The translations under genes and the position numbers were made by a program. DNA of 64,000 nt from Chamaesiphon minutus PCC 6605 (lineage in GTDB: Bacteria; Cyanobacteriota; Cyanobacteriia; Cyanobacteriales; Chamaesiphonaceae), in NCBI RefSeq assembly GCF_000317145.1, contig NC_020053.1, forward strand, positions 146,519-210,518, read 5' to 3'. The notes under the pieces were generated by a model. It had not been told where the DNA came from. It was given only the letters and a program-made list of their open reading frames with translations, and did no database searches. Shown one piece after another: positions 33,334 through 41,984 of the stretch. Within the stretch, counting starts at the first letter, position 1, and each line of letters begins with the position of its first letter.

Positions 33334-33941
33334 TGAATTTCTCGCAACTAAATCGGCTCCCCTCAGAACTTAGAGCCTTTGCCTATTCTGTAGAGCTAAC
33401 CGCAGGAGAGATCCTCTTTACCCAAGCCGAACTTGCCGAAGCAGTATTTGTGGTGGAATCTGGCTGCATTTTGCTCTTTAACTATACCGACGATGAACAA
33501 CGAGTCAACCACTACCGTGCTAAAACCGGAGAACTCTTTGCCGAACTGATGTTGTTTCATGAGAAATATCTCTGTACGGCGATCGCCGATACTCGATCGC
33601 GGGTAGTGGTTTTCCCAAAGCAACCCTTTTTGAAAGTTCTCAAACATTCTCCAGAACTAACTGAAGCATTGATGTTGCAGTTAGCCAAACGACTTCACGA
33701 GAGCAAAATGTTATTGGAACTACGAAGCATTCGTTCTGCTCATAAACGAGTGTTGCACTATTTACAGTTACTGACCTCATTCCAGTCAAATACATTAATT
33801 TTGGATCGTCCCCTGAAGGACATCGCCCTCGATGTAGGATTAACGCCTGAAGCTTTATCGCGATCGCTAAAATATCTCCAAGAACTGGGTGTAATCTCTC
33901 GTAATCGGCGAGAAGTTAAGATTCACCGAAATCGGCTCTAA
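33333..33941 (+). CDS. Crp/Fnr-family transcriptional regulator
   Basis: 202 residues. Beta-roll sensor ELTAGEILFTQAELAEAVFVVESGCILL and GELFAELMLF, then winged helix LKDIALDVGLTPEALSRSLKYLQELGVI. No cAMP-type arginine in the phosphate cassette. Paralogue of the regulator at 20703, with a similar RSIRSxxxRVLHYLQL linker. Coupled to the atypical thioredoxin gene, which suggests a redox signal. Confidence 0.87.
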   Translation: MNFSQLNRLPSELRAFAYSVELTAGEILFTQAELAEAVFVVESGCILLFNYTDDEQRVNHYRAKTGELFAELMLFHEKYLCTAIADTRSRVVVFPKQPFLKVLKHSPELTEALMLQLAKRLHESKMLLELRSIRSAHKRVLHYLQLLTSFQSNTLILDRPLKDIALDVGLTPEALSRSLKYLQELGVISRNRREVKIHRNRL

Positions 33942-34026
33942 ATTGATTCTAATCATTGAGAGTTCTAGATATAAATCTTATAATGGCTCTATTTATTTCT
34001 CAGCTCTTCATTATTAGTATCTGTCT

Positions 34027-35277
34027 ATGAGTTCTCTAGACCCCCGATCCGCTGCGCTCAGTCATCATGTGCTGGAATGCTTAACGGAACTAAGTTACCA
34101 TACTGGCGACTTAAATAGCTACTTAACCGAGCTGGTATTGGGGGTCAGCAGATTAATTCAGTCTGATTGGTCGATCGTGACTATTTGTGAGGGCGATACA
34201 GGTCGAACGATCGCCAGTAGCCTCGATCTGGGACAGGAAGATGCTGGCTTCTCGGTGCATGGGACACTCACGGAGGAAGTGATTAGCTCAGGACGACCGC
34301 TAATCGTTGAAGATAGTCGCAAACAATTGAGGCGAAATAATCCACCCCCAGAATATCCCTGCTATCTGGGAGTTCCGTTAAGAACATCTAGCAAAGAAGT
34401 AATTGGGACGATTTGTTCTTTCCTGCGGGAGCCGCGCCCCTTCACAGATGCGGAAGTCAAAATCGTTGAATTATTTGCCGAAAGAGCGGCTACGGCGATC
34501 GAAAATTATCGGCTCTATCAGCAGCAAATCCGCTTCAATCAACGGCTGGCTGAAGAGGTTGCTGCCCGAACGCACGATCTTCAGCTTGCCCAAGCACAGC
34601 TCATCGAACGGGAACGATTAGCCGCCATTGGCGAATTTACAGCCACGATCGTCCATGAAGTACGGAATCCCCTAATGACGATCGAGATGGGCTTAAAATA
34701 TGCTCATAAAGTGTTGAATGCCTCAGCCGATCGAGAGCGGTTAGACCTATCTCTGAGCGAATCCGATCGACTCAAACATCTATTGCAAGAAATTCTCTCC
34801 TATGCCAAACCCCAACCATTGCAGCTTTCTAGGCTGAATATCAGTGAATTTTTGAAGCTGCTGTTAATCCAGATTCAAGAACTACCCGAAGCTGTCGATC
34901 GCCGGATCGATTTTGACAGCCATCTTCCAGCAGGTGAAGTGATGGCGGATATCAATAAGTTAAAACAAGTTTTTATCAATCTGTTTCGGAATGCCTGTGA
35001 GGCGATCGCGCCCCACGATATTATTAGGTGTTCGCTCGGTGCGGAAATTGACTCGAACTACGTTTCGATCCAAATCCATAATGGCGGAGAGCCGATTCCA
35101 CCAGAGTTATTGCCCCGACTTACCACCCCCTTCTGTTCGTCCAAGCCCTCTGGCACTGGCTTAGGATTGGCAATTTCCAAGCGAATTATTACAGATCATC
35201 AGGGCAAGCTGACGATCTCCTCTTCTAGTTCGGGAACGACTGTGAGCGTTTATCTGCCGATCTGCTCCCAATCTTAG
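34027..35277 (+). CDS. GAF-domain sensor histidine kinase
   Basis: 416 residues. GAF domain at about 25-165 (SDWSIVTICEGDTGRTIASS, YLGVPLRTSSKEVIGTIC). A coiled linker leads to HisKA with the phosphoacceptor in ATIVHEVRNPLMTIEMG at about 215, then an HATPase domain with N box FINLFRNACEAI and G boxes PFCSSKPSGTGLGLAISKRI. No membrane segments, so a soluble sensor; the ligand is unknown. No response-regulator gene is adjacent, so it is an orphan kinase. An in-window candidate output is the TCAGG-array regulon, but nothing links them directly. Confidence 0.9.
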   Translation: MSSLDPRSAALSHHVLECLTELSYHTGDLNSYLTELVLGVSRLIQSDWSIVTICEGDTGRTIASSLDLGQEDAGFSVHGTLTEEVISSGRPLIVEDSRKQLRRNNPPPEYPCYLGVPLRTSSKEVIGTICSFLREPRPFTDAEVKIVELFAERAATAIENYRLYQQQIRFNQRLAEEVAARTHDLQLAQAQLIERERLAAIGEFTATIVHEVRNPLMTIEMGLKYAHKVLNASADRERLDLSLSESDRLKHLLQEILSYAKPQPLQLSRLNISEFLKLLLIQIQELPEAVDRRIDFDSHLPAGEVMADINKLKQVFINLFRNACEAIAPHDIIRCSLGAEIDSNYVSIQIHNGGEPIPPELLPRLTTPFCSSKPSGTGLGLAISKRIITDHQGKLTISSSSSGTTVSVYLPICSQS

Positions 35278-35770
35278 AAAGACGATCGAAAACTTGCTGC
35301 CTTCACCTCATGTCGATCGCGAGTAGGAAACCATTGAATCCATTTGAGATCTTTGAGATGTTCGATTCTCCAAAAGCGGGGTTGCACCAACGAAATCATG
35401 CGTGAGTCGAATAGCTGCGAGCGAGCGACTTCTGCGTTGGCTGTTTTTTCAGTATCATTATGAAAATACATTAAATATAGTTACAAATAAGACTAAATTA
35501 AATCAACTAATCATAAAGCGCGATTAGACTTAATCTTGTCCGCCTAAATACCCAATCAGGGGTATTATAAGGATAATTGTCGGGCTAATACCCCTATTTG
35601 CTAGGGGATATGCGGACAGTTATCGGGCTATTCACCCAATTTGGGGTGTTAGACGGAAAACTGTCCGTCTAATAAATAGTTATGCCGAACCGATGAGTCC
35701 AAGGTAAATTTCTCGACATTGTCGTAAGTCAAACTGTAGACTCTTGGCAGTTAGACCAGGAGAAACAGAT
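35278..35770. other. Long intergenic region with dispersed module 3
   Basis: Contains a doubtful minus-strand frame (35274-35471, 65 codons, unrecognised). Then about 35541-35687 is an inverted-repeat-rich module (AGGGGTATT / AATACCCCT arms) ending GTCCGTCTAATAAATAGTTA-TGCC. This ending is shared with modules at 15000, 58240 and 59190, and the GTTATGC resembles an integron core. Confidence 0.5.
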
Positions 35771-36667
35771 ATGTTTAGAATCGGCGAATTTTCTAAAATC
35801 GCCCAAGTTTCGGGCCGTCTGCTGCGTTACTACGATGAGATCGGACTCCTTAGACCTGAGTTTACTGACCAGCAAACGGGCTACCGCTTTTACAGTGCGC
35901 AACAACTACCCAAGCTCAATCGTATTTTGGTGCTGAAAGAACTCGGTTTATCGCTGGAACAGATCGCTCAACTGCCCGATCGAGACACCTCCACAGATGT
36001 AATCCGAAGCATGTTGAGCATTCGTAAAGCTCAGATTGAGCAATCGGTTCAGGAAGAACTGGCGCGGCTGCGTCTAGTAGAAACGAGACTACAGCAGATC
36101 GAAGTGCATGGACAGATCCAGGAACCCAACGTTATCCTGAAATCCGTTCCAGCCCAGCAATTTCTGGCACTTCGCGAAGTTCTGCCCGACATTGATGCGG
36201 TAAAACGCCTTGTGCAGAAAATCAATGGCTTTTTACCGTCCAAGGTAGGACAAAGTAGCCTTGGTTATATGGCTGTTGTCATGCATTCCCCTGTGTACGA
36301 TCCCGAAGTGCTCGACTTGGAAATCGGTTACCTAATCACGGGAAAAGCCCTAGAGTCGGTCAGGCTGTCTGAGGAACGGGTGCTAACCCTACGCGAATTG
36401 TCTGAGATTGAGACAATGGCAACGCTTGTTCATGTAGGGCGAGTGGCTGACACCCATCAGACGTATGGTGCGCTTGGTGCCTGGATTGAACAGCATGATT
36501 GGCAGATCGTTGGGACAGGGCGAGAAATTCTATTGCAACTGCCAGAACCCGAAAAAACGGAAGAAGCCGTGTTTGAAATTCAATTTCCGATCGGCAAAAT
36601 CAGTAGAAAATTGGGGCTTGACTTTGACGTAACGGCAACCCCTAAGCTGTGCATATCCTCAGATTGA
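35771..36667 (+). CDS. MerR-family regulator with GyrI-like effector domain
   Basis: 298 residues from ATG at 35771 (upstream in-frame start not supported; GGAGAAACAG precedes this one). Winged helix FRIGEFSKIAQVSGRLLRYYDEIGLL at 2-27 and YRFYSAQQLPKLNRI. Coiled coil about 75-120. C-terminal GyrI-like domain about 135-295, which binds bulky hydrophobic drugs in BmrR-like members. Directly followed by the NmrA-like gene; the pair lies between a core-like GTTATGC and attC site 5, so both may be one cassette. Confidence 0.87.
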   Translation: MFRIGEFSKIAQVSGRLLRYYDEIGLLRPEFTDQQTGYRFYSAQQLPKLNRILVLKELGLSLEQIAQLPDRDTSTDVIRSMLSIRKAQIEQSVQEELARLRLVETRLQQIEVHGQIQEPNVILKSVPAQQFLALREVLPDIDAVKRLVQKINGFLPSKVGQSSLGYMAVVMHSPVYDPEVLDLEIGYLITGKALESVRLSEERVLTLRELSEIETMATLVHVGRVADTHQTYGALGAWIEQHDWQIVGTGREILLQLPEPEKTEEAVFEIQFPIGKISRKLGLDFDVTATPKLCISSD

Positions 36668-36715
36668 GGCAGAAATCAAGTATATGCAACGGAATTAAAG
36701 CCACAGAGAATCAAT

Positions 36716-37798
36716 ATGAAAAACCCAACGATCCTTGTTACAGGTGCAACGGGTAAAACTGGCGGTGCTGTCGTAACACAACTGTTAGCCAAAGGCTATG
36801 CTGTTCGGGCACTTGTGCGATCGCAAGATAAAAGGAGCCAACAACTCGAGCGTCTTGGTGCAGAAATTGCAGTTGCCGATCTCTTCGATCCCGAGCAACT
36901 TACCCACGCTCTGCGCGGTACACAACGGGCTTACTATCTGCCTATCTACCATCCTTATATGATTCAGAGCGCGGTCGCCTTTGCCGTCGCAGCGCAGGAG
37001 GCAAAATTGGAGGCGATCGTGCAAATGAGTCAGTGGACTTCCAGCCCCTCCCATCCTTCGCTGCTCACCCGTCAGACATGGCTAGTAGATCGGCTTTTTG
37101 CGAACATTCCCGGCGTGGCACACACAATTGTTAATCCAGGGATGTTTGCCGATAATTTTCTGCGCGTGGTGGACTTTGCTTCGTTGCTCGGCTTCTTTCC
37201 CATTTTGATGGGCAAAAGTCGGAGTGCCCCCGTTTCAAATGAGGACATTGCTCGGGTTGTCGTGGCAGTGCTCCTCGACCCCGAACGCCACGCTGGCAAG
37301 CGTTATCGCCCCAGCGGATCTCAGCTTCTATCGGGATATGACATGGCAGCGATCGTGCAGAAGGTTCTCGGTAAGAGGGTCTTGCCAGTTAAGATGCCAA
37401 TGTGGTTGTTTTGCAAGGTTGCTCAACAGCAGGGTGTAGATCCCTTCTTAATCAGTTCGTTGCGCTACTACGTTGAGGATAACAAGATGGGAACATTCTC
37501 ATGGAATGGGGGCACCAGTGATGCGATTCTAGAACTGACGGGTGAAGCCGCCGAAGATTTTGAAACGACGGTACGACGCTACCTTGCCATGCCCTTTGCC
37601 AAACCAACCATGACCAATCGTTTGCGTGCCTTGGTCGATTTCTTGATAATTCCTTTTTACCCTGGCTACAATCCAGAACGTTACGATCGCGGTATGCGTT
37701 TTCCCATGCCAACTCAACCTAAATTCTGCCTAAACAGCGATCGCTGGCGTGCCGAACACAGTCCCCAAGTTGCAGTTCTCAGCGATAGCAAAGTTTAA
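36716..37798 (+). CDS. NmrA-like NAD(P)-binding protein
   Basis: 360 residues. Rossmann motif LVTGATGKTGGAVVTQLLAKG at 6-26, then ALVRSQDKRSQQLERLGAEI and GTQRAYYLPIYHPY. The NmrA-family C-terminal cap carries VSNEDIARVVVAVL at about 170. Members sense NADP or reduce quinones and other small substrates. Forty-nine bp behind the MerR gene on the same strand, so probably its target. The stop is followed after 19 bp by a near-perfect attC. Confidence 0.85.
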   Translation: MKNPTILVTGATGKTGGAVVTQLLAKGYAVRALVRSQDKRSQQLERLGAEIAVADLFDPEQLTHALRGTQRAYYLPIYHPYMIQSAVAFAVAAQEAKLEAIVQMSQWTSSPSHPSLLTRQTWLVDRLFANIPGVAHTIVNPGMFADNFLRVVDFASLLGFFPILMGKSRSAPVSNEDIARVVVAVLLDPERHAGKRYRPSGSQLLSGYDMAAIVQKVLGKRVLPVKMPMWLFCKVAQQQGVDPFLISSLRYYVEDNKMGTFSWNGGTSDAILELTGEAAEDFETTVRRYLAMPFAKPTMTNRLRALVDFLIIPFYPGYNPERYDRGMRFPMPTQPKFCLNSDRWRAEHSPQVAVLSDSKV

Positions 37799-37817
37799 GA
37801 ATGGAAAAATGCTCAAG

Positions 37818-37903
37818 GCATAACAAACGCAATGCACCGGAACTTTGAAGTATGCTGGTTGTCAGCAGGAGTTACCTGAGTCCGGTGATTGCGAACGTTG
37901 TGC
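37818..37903 (+). other. Integron attC site 5 (nearly perfect)
   Basis: 86 bp from GCATAACAAACGCAATGCAC to GTTGTGC. CAATGCACCGGA pairs with TCCGGTGATTGCG except for one extrahelical base, the hallmark of attC. The outer cores GCATAAC and GTTGTGC are near complements. Confidence 0.88.
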
Positions 37904-38030
37904 CGCTTAGTCCTCGGTGTGGGTAGCAATTTGAGAGTTCTCATTGAGACAACCAATGTTGAGTGAGCTTAGGAATAGTCGTGAGAAAATAAGGAGCGCA
38001 CAAGCGACGATAACCCAAGCCAGATTTCTA

Positions 38031-38612
38031 ATGTATGAACTACTACACTCATTCATCCAGCAGCTTTTCCCAGAATGCCAGGTTGATGCAACACTGATTG
38101 AACCGCTGCTGGAGTCGAAGCGGGTGCTTAAAGGTGACTTTCTATTTAGAGAAGGCGATATCTGTTATTTCGTCGGTTTGACAATGCGAGGCTGCTTGAG
38201 AAGCTTCTTTCTCAAAGATGGCAAAGAACTGACCTTATTTTTTCACCCCGAACATTCTACATTGGGGGATTATGAAAGTTTTCGACGGCAAACGCCTGCT
38301 TACTTTTCTTGTCAGGCGATCGAAGACTCGGAGGTACTCACCTTAAATTCGCAAGCGATCGAAATTCTAGAAACCTTACCAGATGGTCAAAAATTACTCA
38401 GGCTGGTTGTGGAAGACCTCGCTTTCCAGTTGCGAGATCGTCTACTTTCTCTTTATCGAGATTCCCCGGAGCAGCGTTATCTCGATTTCCTGAAAAGCGA
38501 ACCCAAACTTTTGCAGCGCATTCCACAGCAATACTTAGCATCGCATTTGGGAATTGAGCCAGAATCCCTCAGCCGATTGAAGCGAAGGGTACAGGAAAGG
38601 AGATCGACTTAA
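38031..38612 (+). CDS. Crp/Fnr-family transcriptional regulator
   Basis: 193 residues from ATG at 38031 (two earlier in-frame ATGs lack family sequence). Sensor domain KGDFLFREGDICYFVGLTMRGCLRSFFLKDGKELTLFF; DNA-binding part LQRIPQQYLASHLGIEPESLSRLKRR at the C-terminus. This is the short Crp-like group often found near ester cyclase or oxidoreductase genes. The SnoaL-like gene starts 72 bp later on the same strand. Confidence 0.83.
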   Translation: MYELLHSFIQQLFPECQVDATLIEPLLESKRVLKGDFLFREGDICYFVGLTMRGCLRSFFLKDGKELTLFFHPEHSTLGDYESFRRQTPAYFSCQAIEDSEVLTLNSQAIEILETLPDGQKLLRLVVEDLAFQLRDRLLSLYRDSPEQRYLDFLKSEPKLLQRIPQQYLASHLGIEPESLSRLKRRVQERRST

Positions 38613-38684
38613 CCCAAGTCAATGCGTGTTATCGATCTGTACAGTAAAGTTGTTGAAAATACACATCTGCTGCACAGGAACACT

Positions 38685-39098
38685 ATGTCACTAGATCGAA
38701 ATAAAGCAATTGTCCTCAAATTCTATGAAGCCTTTGACCAAAAAGATGTCGAGCGAGGACGAGAATTGATGTCTGCTGATATTATCGGTCGTGGCATGGG
38801 AACGGATACTCTCAATGGCTATGATGCGTTCATGCAATATGGAATGATGATGTTTTCTGCATTTCCAGATGGTTGCCATCTTGTGGAAGAAGTCATTGCT
38901 GAAGATGATAAAGTTGTCACTCGTGGGATCTTCACGGGAACGCATCAGGGGGAGTTAATGGGAATTCCACCTACAGGCAAACAGGTCAAGTTTTCAGTCG
39001 TTCATATCGATCGGGTTGTAGACGGGAAAATTGTCGAGCATTGGGGGCAAGGCGATACCTTTGCAATGATGCAGCAACTGGGTGTAGTTCCGGTGTAA
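38685..39098 (+). CDS. SnoaL-like ester cyclase family protein
   Basis: 137 residues from ATG at 38685; the frame is open upstream but the family begins with SLDRNKAIVLKFYEAF. NTF2-like cone fold with FPDGCHLVEEVIAEDDKVVTRGIFTGTHQGEL and a C-terminal DGKIVEHWGQGD. The family includes polyketide cyclases and many uncharacterised proteins. Paired with the upstream Crp gene. Confidence 0.82.
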   Translation: MSLDRNKAIVLKFYEAFDQKDVERGRELMSADIIGRGMGTDTLNGYDAFMQYGMMMFSAFPDGCHLVEEVIAEDDKVVTRGIFTGTHQGELMGIPPTGKQVKFSVVHIDRVVDGKIVEHWGQGDTFAMMQQLGVVPV

Positions 39099-39153
39099 AC
39101 TTAGTGTTGTATATGTTCTATAGTTGGAGTCTGTGCTTTAGCCTCAGAATTGC

Positions 39154-39813
39154 CTACCAGAATGCAGGTTTATGACGAATCAAGGAGAGAAATTCCTCAC
39201 GAGTTTTGGGATCTTCCTGAAACGCACCTACCATCGCACTCGTCACCGTCCAAGCTCCAGGCTTCTGCACGCCGCGCATCGACATGCACATGTGAGTTGC
39301 CTCGATAACTACCGCAACTCCTTGCGGTTCGAGCACGGTTTGAATGGCATCGGCAATTTGACGAGTCAATCGTTCTTGTACTTGCAGGCGACGCGCATAC
39401 ATTTCGACGATCCGAGCGAGTTTGCTCAAACCGACCACTTTTTGGTTGGGAAGATAGGCAATGTGCGCCCGACCGACAAATGGTAACATGTGATGTTCGC
39501 ACAAACTAAATAGATCGATGTCCCGCACCAAGACCATTTCATTATGCCCTTCGTCGAATACCGCCCCGTTGATGAGTTCCTCCAACGATTGCTGATAGCC
39601 GCTAGTGAGAAACTGCATTGCTTTCGCCACTCGGTCTGGTGTTTTGAGCAATCCTTCGCGATTGGGATCTTCAGCCACACCTAAAATTATGGTACGCACG
39701 GCATCTGCCATATCTGCTGGGCTGACTTTGGCAGTAGTCGGCAAGATCTCGATCGTGCCGGAACTTTTGGGGGTAGATGAGGAATTGAAACTGTTTCGAT
39801 CGGCGATAGTCAT
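39154..39813 (-). CDS. folE: GTP cyclohydrolase I
   Basis: 219 residues from ATG at 39813, preferred because the next residues (MTIADRN) start the family and the upstream extension is low-complexity. Converts GTP to 7,8-dihydroneopterin triphosphate for folate and pteridine-glycoside synthesis. Zinc site [18 protein letters not shown], substrate-binding [23 protein letters not shown] and the zinc cysteine in [13 protein letters not shown]. Complete. Stands alone, convergent with the ester cyclase gene. Confidence 0.95.
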   Translation of the reverse strand: MTIADRNSFNSSSTPKSSGTIEILPTTAKVSPADMADAVRTIILGVAEDPNREGLLKTPDRVAKAMQFLTSGYQQSLEELINGAVFDEGHNEMVLVRDIDLFSLCEHHMLPFVGRAHIAYLPNQKVVGLSKLARIVEMYARRLQVQERLTRQIADAIQTVLEPQGVAVVIEATHMCMSMRGVQKPGAWTVTSAMVGAFQEDPKTREEFLSLIRHKPAFW

Positions 39814-39905
39814 GTTAGATCTAAATAAAAAATATGCTGGAGATCGATCGGGTGTTGACGATCCGATCGCCACCAGACTATGAGTTGGCTGTAATTACAT
39901 CAGTT

Positions 39906-40433
39906 TTAGCCCAATCGAGCAACACCAAAAGTAGCGTTAAACTTGCGACACCAGATCGCCGCAGAGCGATAATTTGCGAGGTTGATATTAGCAGGAATGG
40001 CATAAGTTTGGGCACCACTAAATTTTTTAAGGCGAGACAGAACGACATAATCACCGCCTTTCAATGCATAATTTGGTGCTTGGGTCGTACCGAGAACATT
40101 GCCAGAACGATGCAAAATAACTACCAAATCTGGCCCTTGGCTAGAAGTTTTGAATGCTGAATCCAGTTGTAAAAACGATCGACCGTTTTTGGTGACGATA
40201 CTGGCACCACCTCTGGTTGGTTGTTCGCCACGAACGAATGAACCGGACTTGAGAGTTGCTGCTAGCTGCAAAGGACGATCTGAAGGGCTACTTTGAGTTG
40301 TCTGTGGGCGGATTTCCATCATCGAATCGCTCGCCACAGAGCCAGCAGGAATCCGGTCTTGGGTAGCAGCTTTTACCGAACTAATTACTACTAAAGAAGC
40401 CAAACATAGAATCGATGCTTGAATGAATTTCAT
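39906..40433 (-). CDS. Secreted DM13-domain protein
   Basis: 175 residues. Signal peptide 1-22 (cleavage after VKA). DM13 domain about 60-172: SGSFVRGEQPTRGGASIV, PDLVVILHR, YVVLSRLKKFSGAQTYAIP and a C-terminal YRSAAIWCRKFNATFGVARL. DM13 domains are thought to carry redox or iron-related functions in the periplasm. Its promoter has the 11-bp array seen in the left part of the window, in the matching (minus) orientation. Confidence 0.83.
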   Translation of the reverse strand: MKFIQASILCLASLVVISSVKAATQDRIPAGSVASDSMMEIRPQTTQSSPSDRPLQLAATLKSGSFVRGEQPTRGGASIVTKNGRSFLQLDSAFKTSSQGPDLVVILHRSGNVLGTTQAPNYALKGGDYVVLSRLKKFSGAQTYAIPANINLANYRSAAIWCRKFNATFGVARLG

Positions 40434-40513
40434 AATTAAATGTTCCTTATTGACGATGGTAGTTGATTCGCGTTTCGACTGTAGATAATATTCACCACTC
40501 GAACTTGCAGAAG

Positions 40514-40540
40514 AATGATAAATTTCTGAGAAATGACTTA
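40514..40540 (-). promoter_or_regulatory. 11-bp-phased array before the DM13 gene
   Basis: On the plus strand AATGA (40514), TCTGA (40525) and ACTTA (40536) fall 11 bp apart. On the minus strand these read TAAGT, TCAGA and TCATT, the same degenerate pentamer as at 1731-1764. About 80 bp before the start codon. Confidence 0.45.
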
Positions 40541-40610
40541 GAAAAAGCGGAGTAAAGGCTCCACCAAAGAGGTGCGATCGTGTAACCTGCCCCAGACAAC
40601 GCTCGCGAAT

Positions 40611-40940
40611 CTATGGCTTGGTTGTTGGTGTTGGTTTTGCATCACCCTTCATCGCGTCACCTTTCATCGCGTCACCTTTCATCGCATCACCTTTCATCGC
40701 ACCGCCCTTATCCTTCATCGCATCGCCTTTCATGGCATCGCCCTTATCTTTCATCGCATCGCCTTTCATGGCATCGCCCTTATCTTTCATCGCATCGCCT
40801 TGTTGGGTAGCGTCAGGGGTTGCAGTTGGTGTAGTCGAGCAAGCAGTAAGATTGGTACACAAGATTAATCCAGCAATAACAGCCAAGACTTTCAAGTTTT
40901 TGGTGCGATCGATCCCGGCGAATACAGTAGCTAATTTCAT
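40611..40940 (-). CDS. MXKDX-repeat lipoprotein
   Basis: 109 residues. Signal sequence with lipobox LTAC at about 31-34, so probably lipid-anchored. The mature protein is almost entirely GDAMK / GDAMKDK repeats (about nine units), followed by a PTPTTKP tail. This matches the pentapeptide MXKDX repeat class. Charged, probably disordered; function unknown. Repeat number is likely variable between strains. The strongest minus-strand TCAGG array lies upstream. Confidence 0.8.
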   Translation of the reverse strand: MKLATVFAGIDRTKNLKVLAVIAGLILCTNLTACSTTPTATPDATQQGDAMKDKGDAMKGDAMKDKGDAMKGDAMKDKGGAMKGDAMKGDAMKGDAMKGDAKPTPTTKP

Positions 40941-41024
40941 GAATTACTCCCGATCGATTGTCGATCGATATAATGGTTTAAAACGAACCGCATGTGGCTC
41001 GACAATTACAGTATCTCCAACTGT

Positions 41025-41119
41025 CCTGAAACCTTTCTGAACTTATCCCTAAAATTACCTAAATTTATTCTGAGAACTTGCTCATGCCAATCTCAGCAAT
41101 TTCTCAGATTACCCTCGTA
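41025..41119 (-). promoter_or_regulatory. Two opposed 11-bp-phased arrays upstream of the MXKDX gene
   Basis: Units reading TCAGG-like on the minus strand: CCTGA (41025), TCTGA (41036), CCCTA (41047), CCTAA (41058) and TCTGA (41069), exactly 11 bp apart. Units on the plus strand: TCATG (41082), TCAGC (41093), TCAGA (41104) and TCGTA (41115), also 11 bp apart. The first set points toward the MXKDX gene, about 85 bp away. Confidence 0.6.
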
Positions 41120-41146
41120 CCAGCCAGAGTTAATGCCCACCGAATT

Positions 41147-41713
41147 CTAGCGATCGTGTCGTTCCAGCCGTACTTCAACTTCACGCTCTACATAATCCCA
41201 TTCTTTGCTCGATCGCATCCGCACGAGTAATTCATCAAATGCTTGGGTATGTTCCGGTGCAAATTCAAACCAAGTGAGAAAATCAAATGGTTCGCCGATG
41301 TCGCGACAGTGGAGCAATCGACGGGCTACTCCAGGCAGATAGTCCATCCCCACGGCGGTATGATGAGACTCTTCTTCAAAAATCGCTCGGCGTTTGTCTT
41401 GTGCCATTTCCCACCATTGGAGCGATTTTTTAATCGGAATCAACACCGCACAAATTGCATCCGATCGATTCAATTCGGGCTGAATTGCTTTTAATGCAGT
41501 AACTTCATCGTGCATGGCATAGCGAACGTTACTGCTAAAACCATGTAGAATCCACGAACTATCTAATGGTAATTCGGTAATGTTATCATTCACTACATTT
41601 ACTCGATCGACATGTTCTAAATTAGCACCGAAAATACTTCGTACATCTACCACTTGCCATGTACCGCTGTTGCCACCAATAAACGAATATCTGTTGTTCA
41701 TATTATTTGACAA
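41147..41713 (-). CDS. Chlorite dismutase-like heme protein (short, dimeric type)
   Basis: 188 residues. Ferredoxin-like Cld domain: LQWWEMAQDKRRAIFEEESHHTAVG, in which one of the paired histidines would be the proximal heme ligand; RRLLHCRDIGEPFDFLTWFEFAPEHTQAF with an arginine near the distal site; and the C-terminal SKEWDYVEREVEVRLER. Short forms from cyanobacteria and nitrifiers convert chlorite to chloride and oxygen or act as peroxidases. I cannot confirm the distal arginine without alignment. The 3' end borders the arrays of the MXKDX gene. Confidence 0.78.
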   Translation of the reverse strand: MSNNMNNRYSFIGGNSGTWQVVDVRSIFGANLEHVDRVNVVNDNITELPLDSSWILHGFSSNVRYAMHDEVTALKAIQPELNRSDAICAVLIPIKKSLQWWEMAQDKRRAIFEEESHHTAVGMDYLPGVARRLLHCRDIGEPFDFLTWFEFAPEHTQAFDELLVRMRSSKEWDYVEREVEVRLERHDR

Positions 41714-41787
41714 GTTAAGATTAATTAGTCGATTGGATTAACCACAATACCGATCTCTACGAGGCAATTCAAGAGCTGCGCTGCATC

Positions 41788-41960
41788 ATTTCCCCGATTT
41801 CTCCCGTTCCCGATATTGCGGTAATAGCCATCGTTGGCATAGCCGCGCCGCAAGGTAATCGACTTCCTCAAGCCGATGACCCGTTTGAAGGTGCTCCCGA
41901 TTGGGTAATTGAAATTAGATCGCCCGATCGATGTATCCTCAATGCCAATTGGCAGCGATC
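41788..41960 (+). pseudogene. Fragment of a Uma2-family (DUF820) endonuclease-like gene
   Basis: Encodes SPVPDIAVIAIVG and, further on, FEGAPDWVIEIRSPDR, the core of the Uma2/DUF820 PD-(D/E)XK-like fold that is abundant in cyanobacteria. N- and C-terminal parts are missing and no start codon is placed sensibly. A decayed copy. Confidence 0.65.
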
Positions 41961-41984
41961 GAGAAGGTGCGATCTAACAAGGTT

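Noticed and set aside
35274-35471. 65-codon minus-strand frame after the histidine kinase
   Set aside because: Unrecognised, weak start context, and adjoins repeat-rich sequence; left as a doubtful item in the intergenic entry.
40640-40810. Tandem repeats as a CRISPR or VNTR array
   Set aside because: The repeats are the coding sequence of the GDAMK units of the MXKDX lipoprotein; the reading frame is kept throughout.
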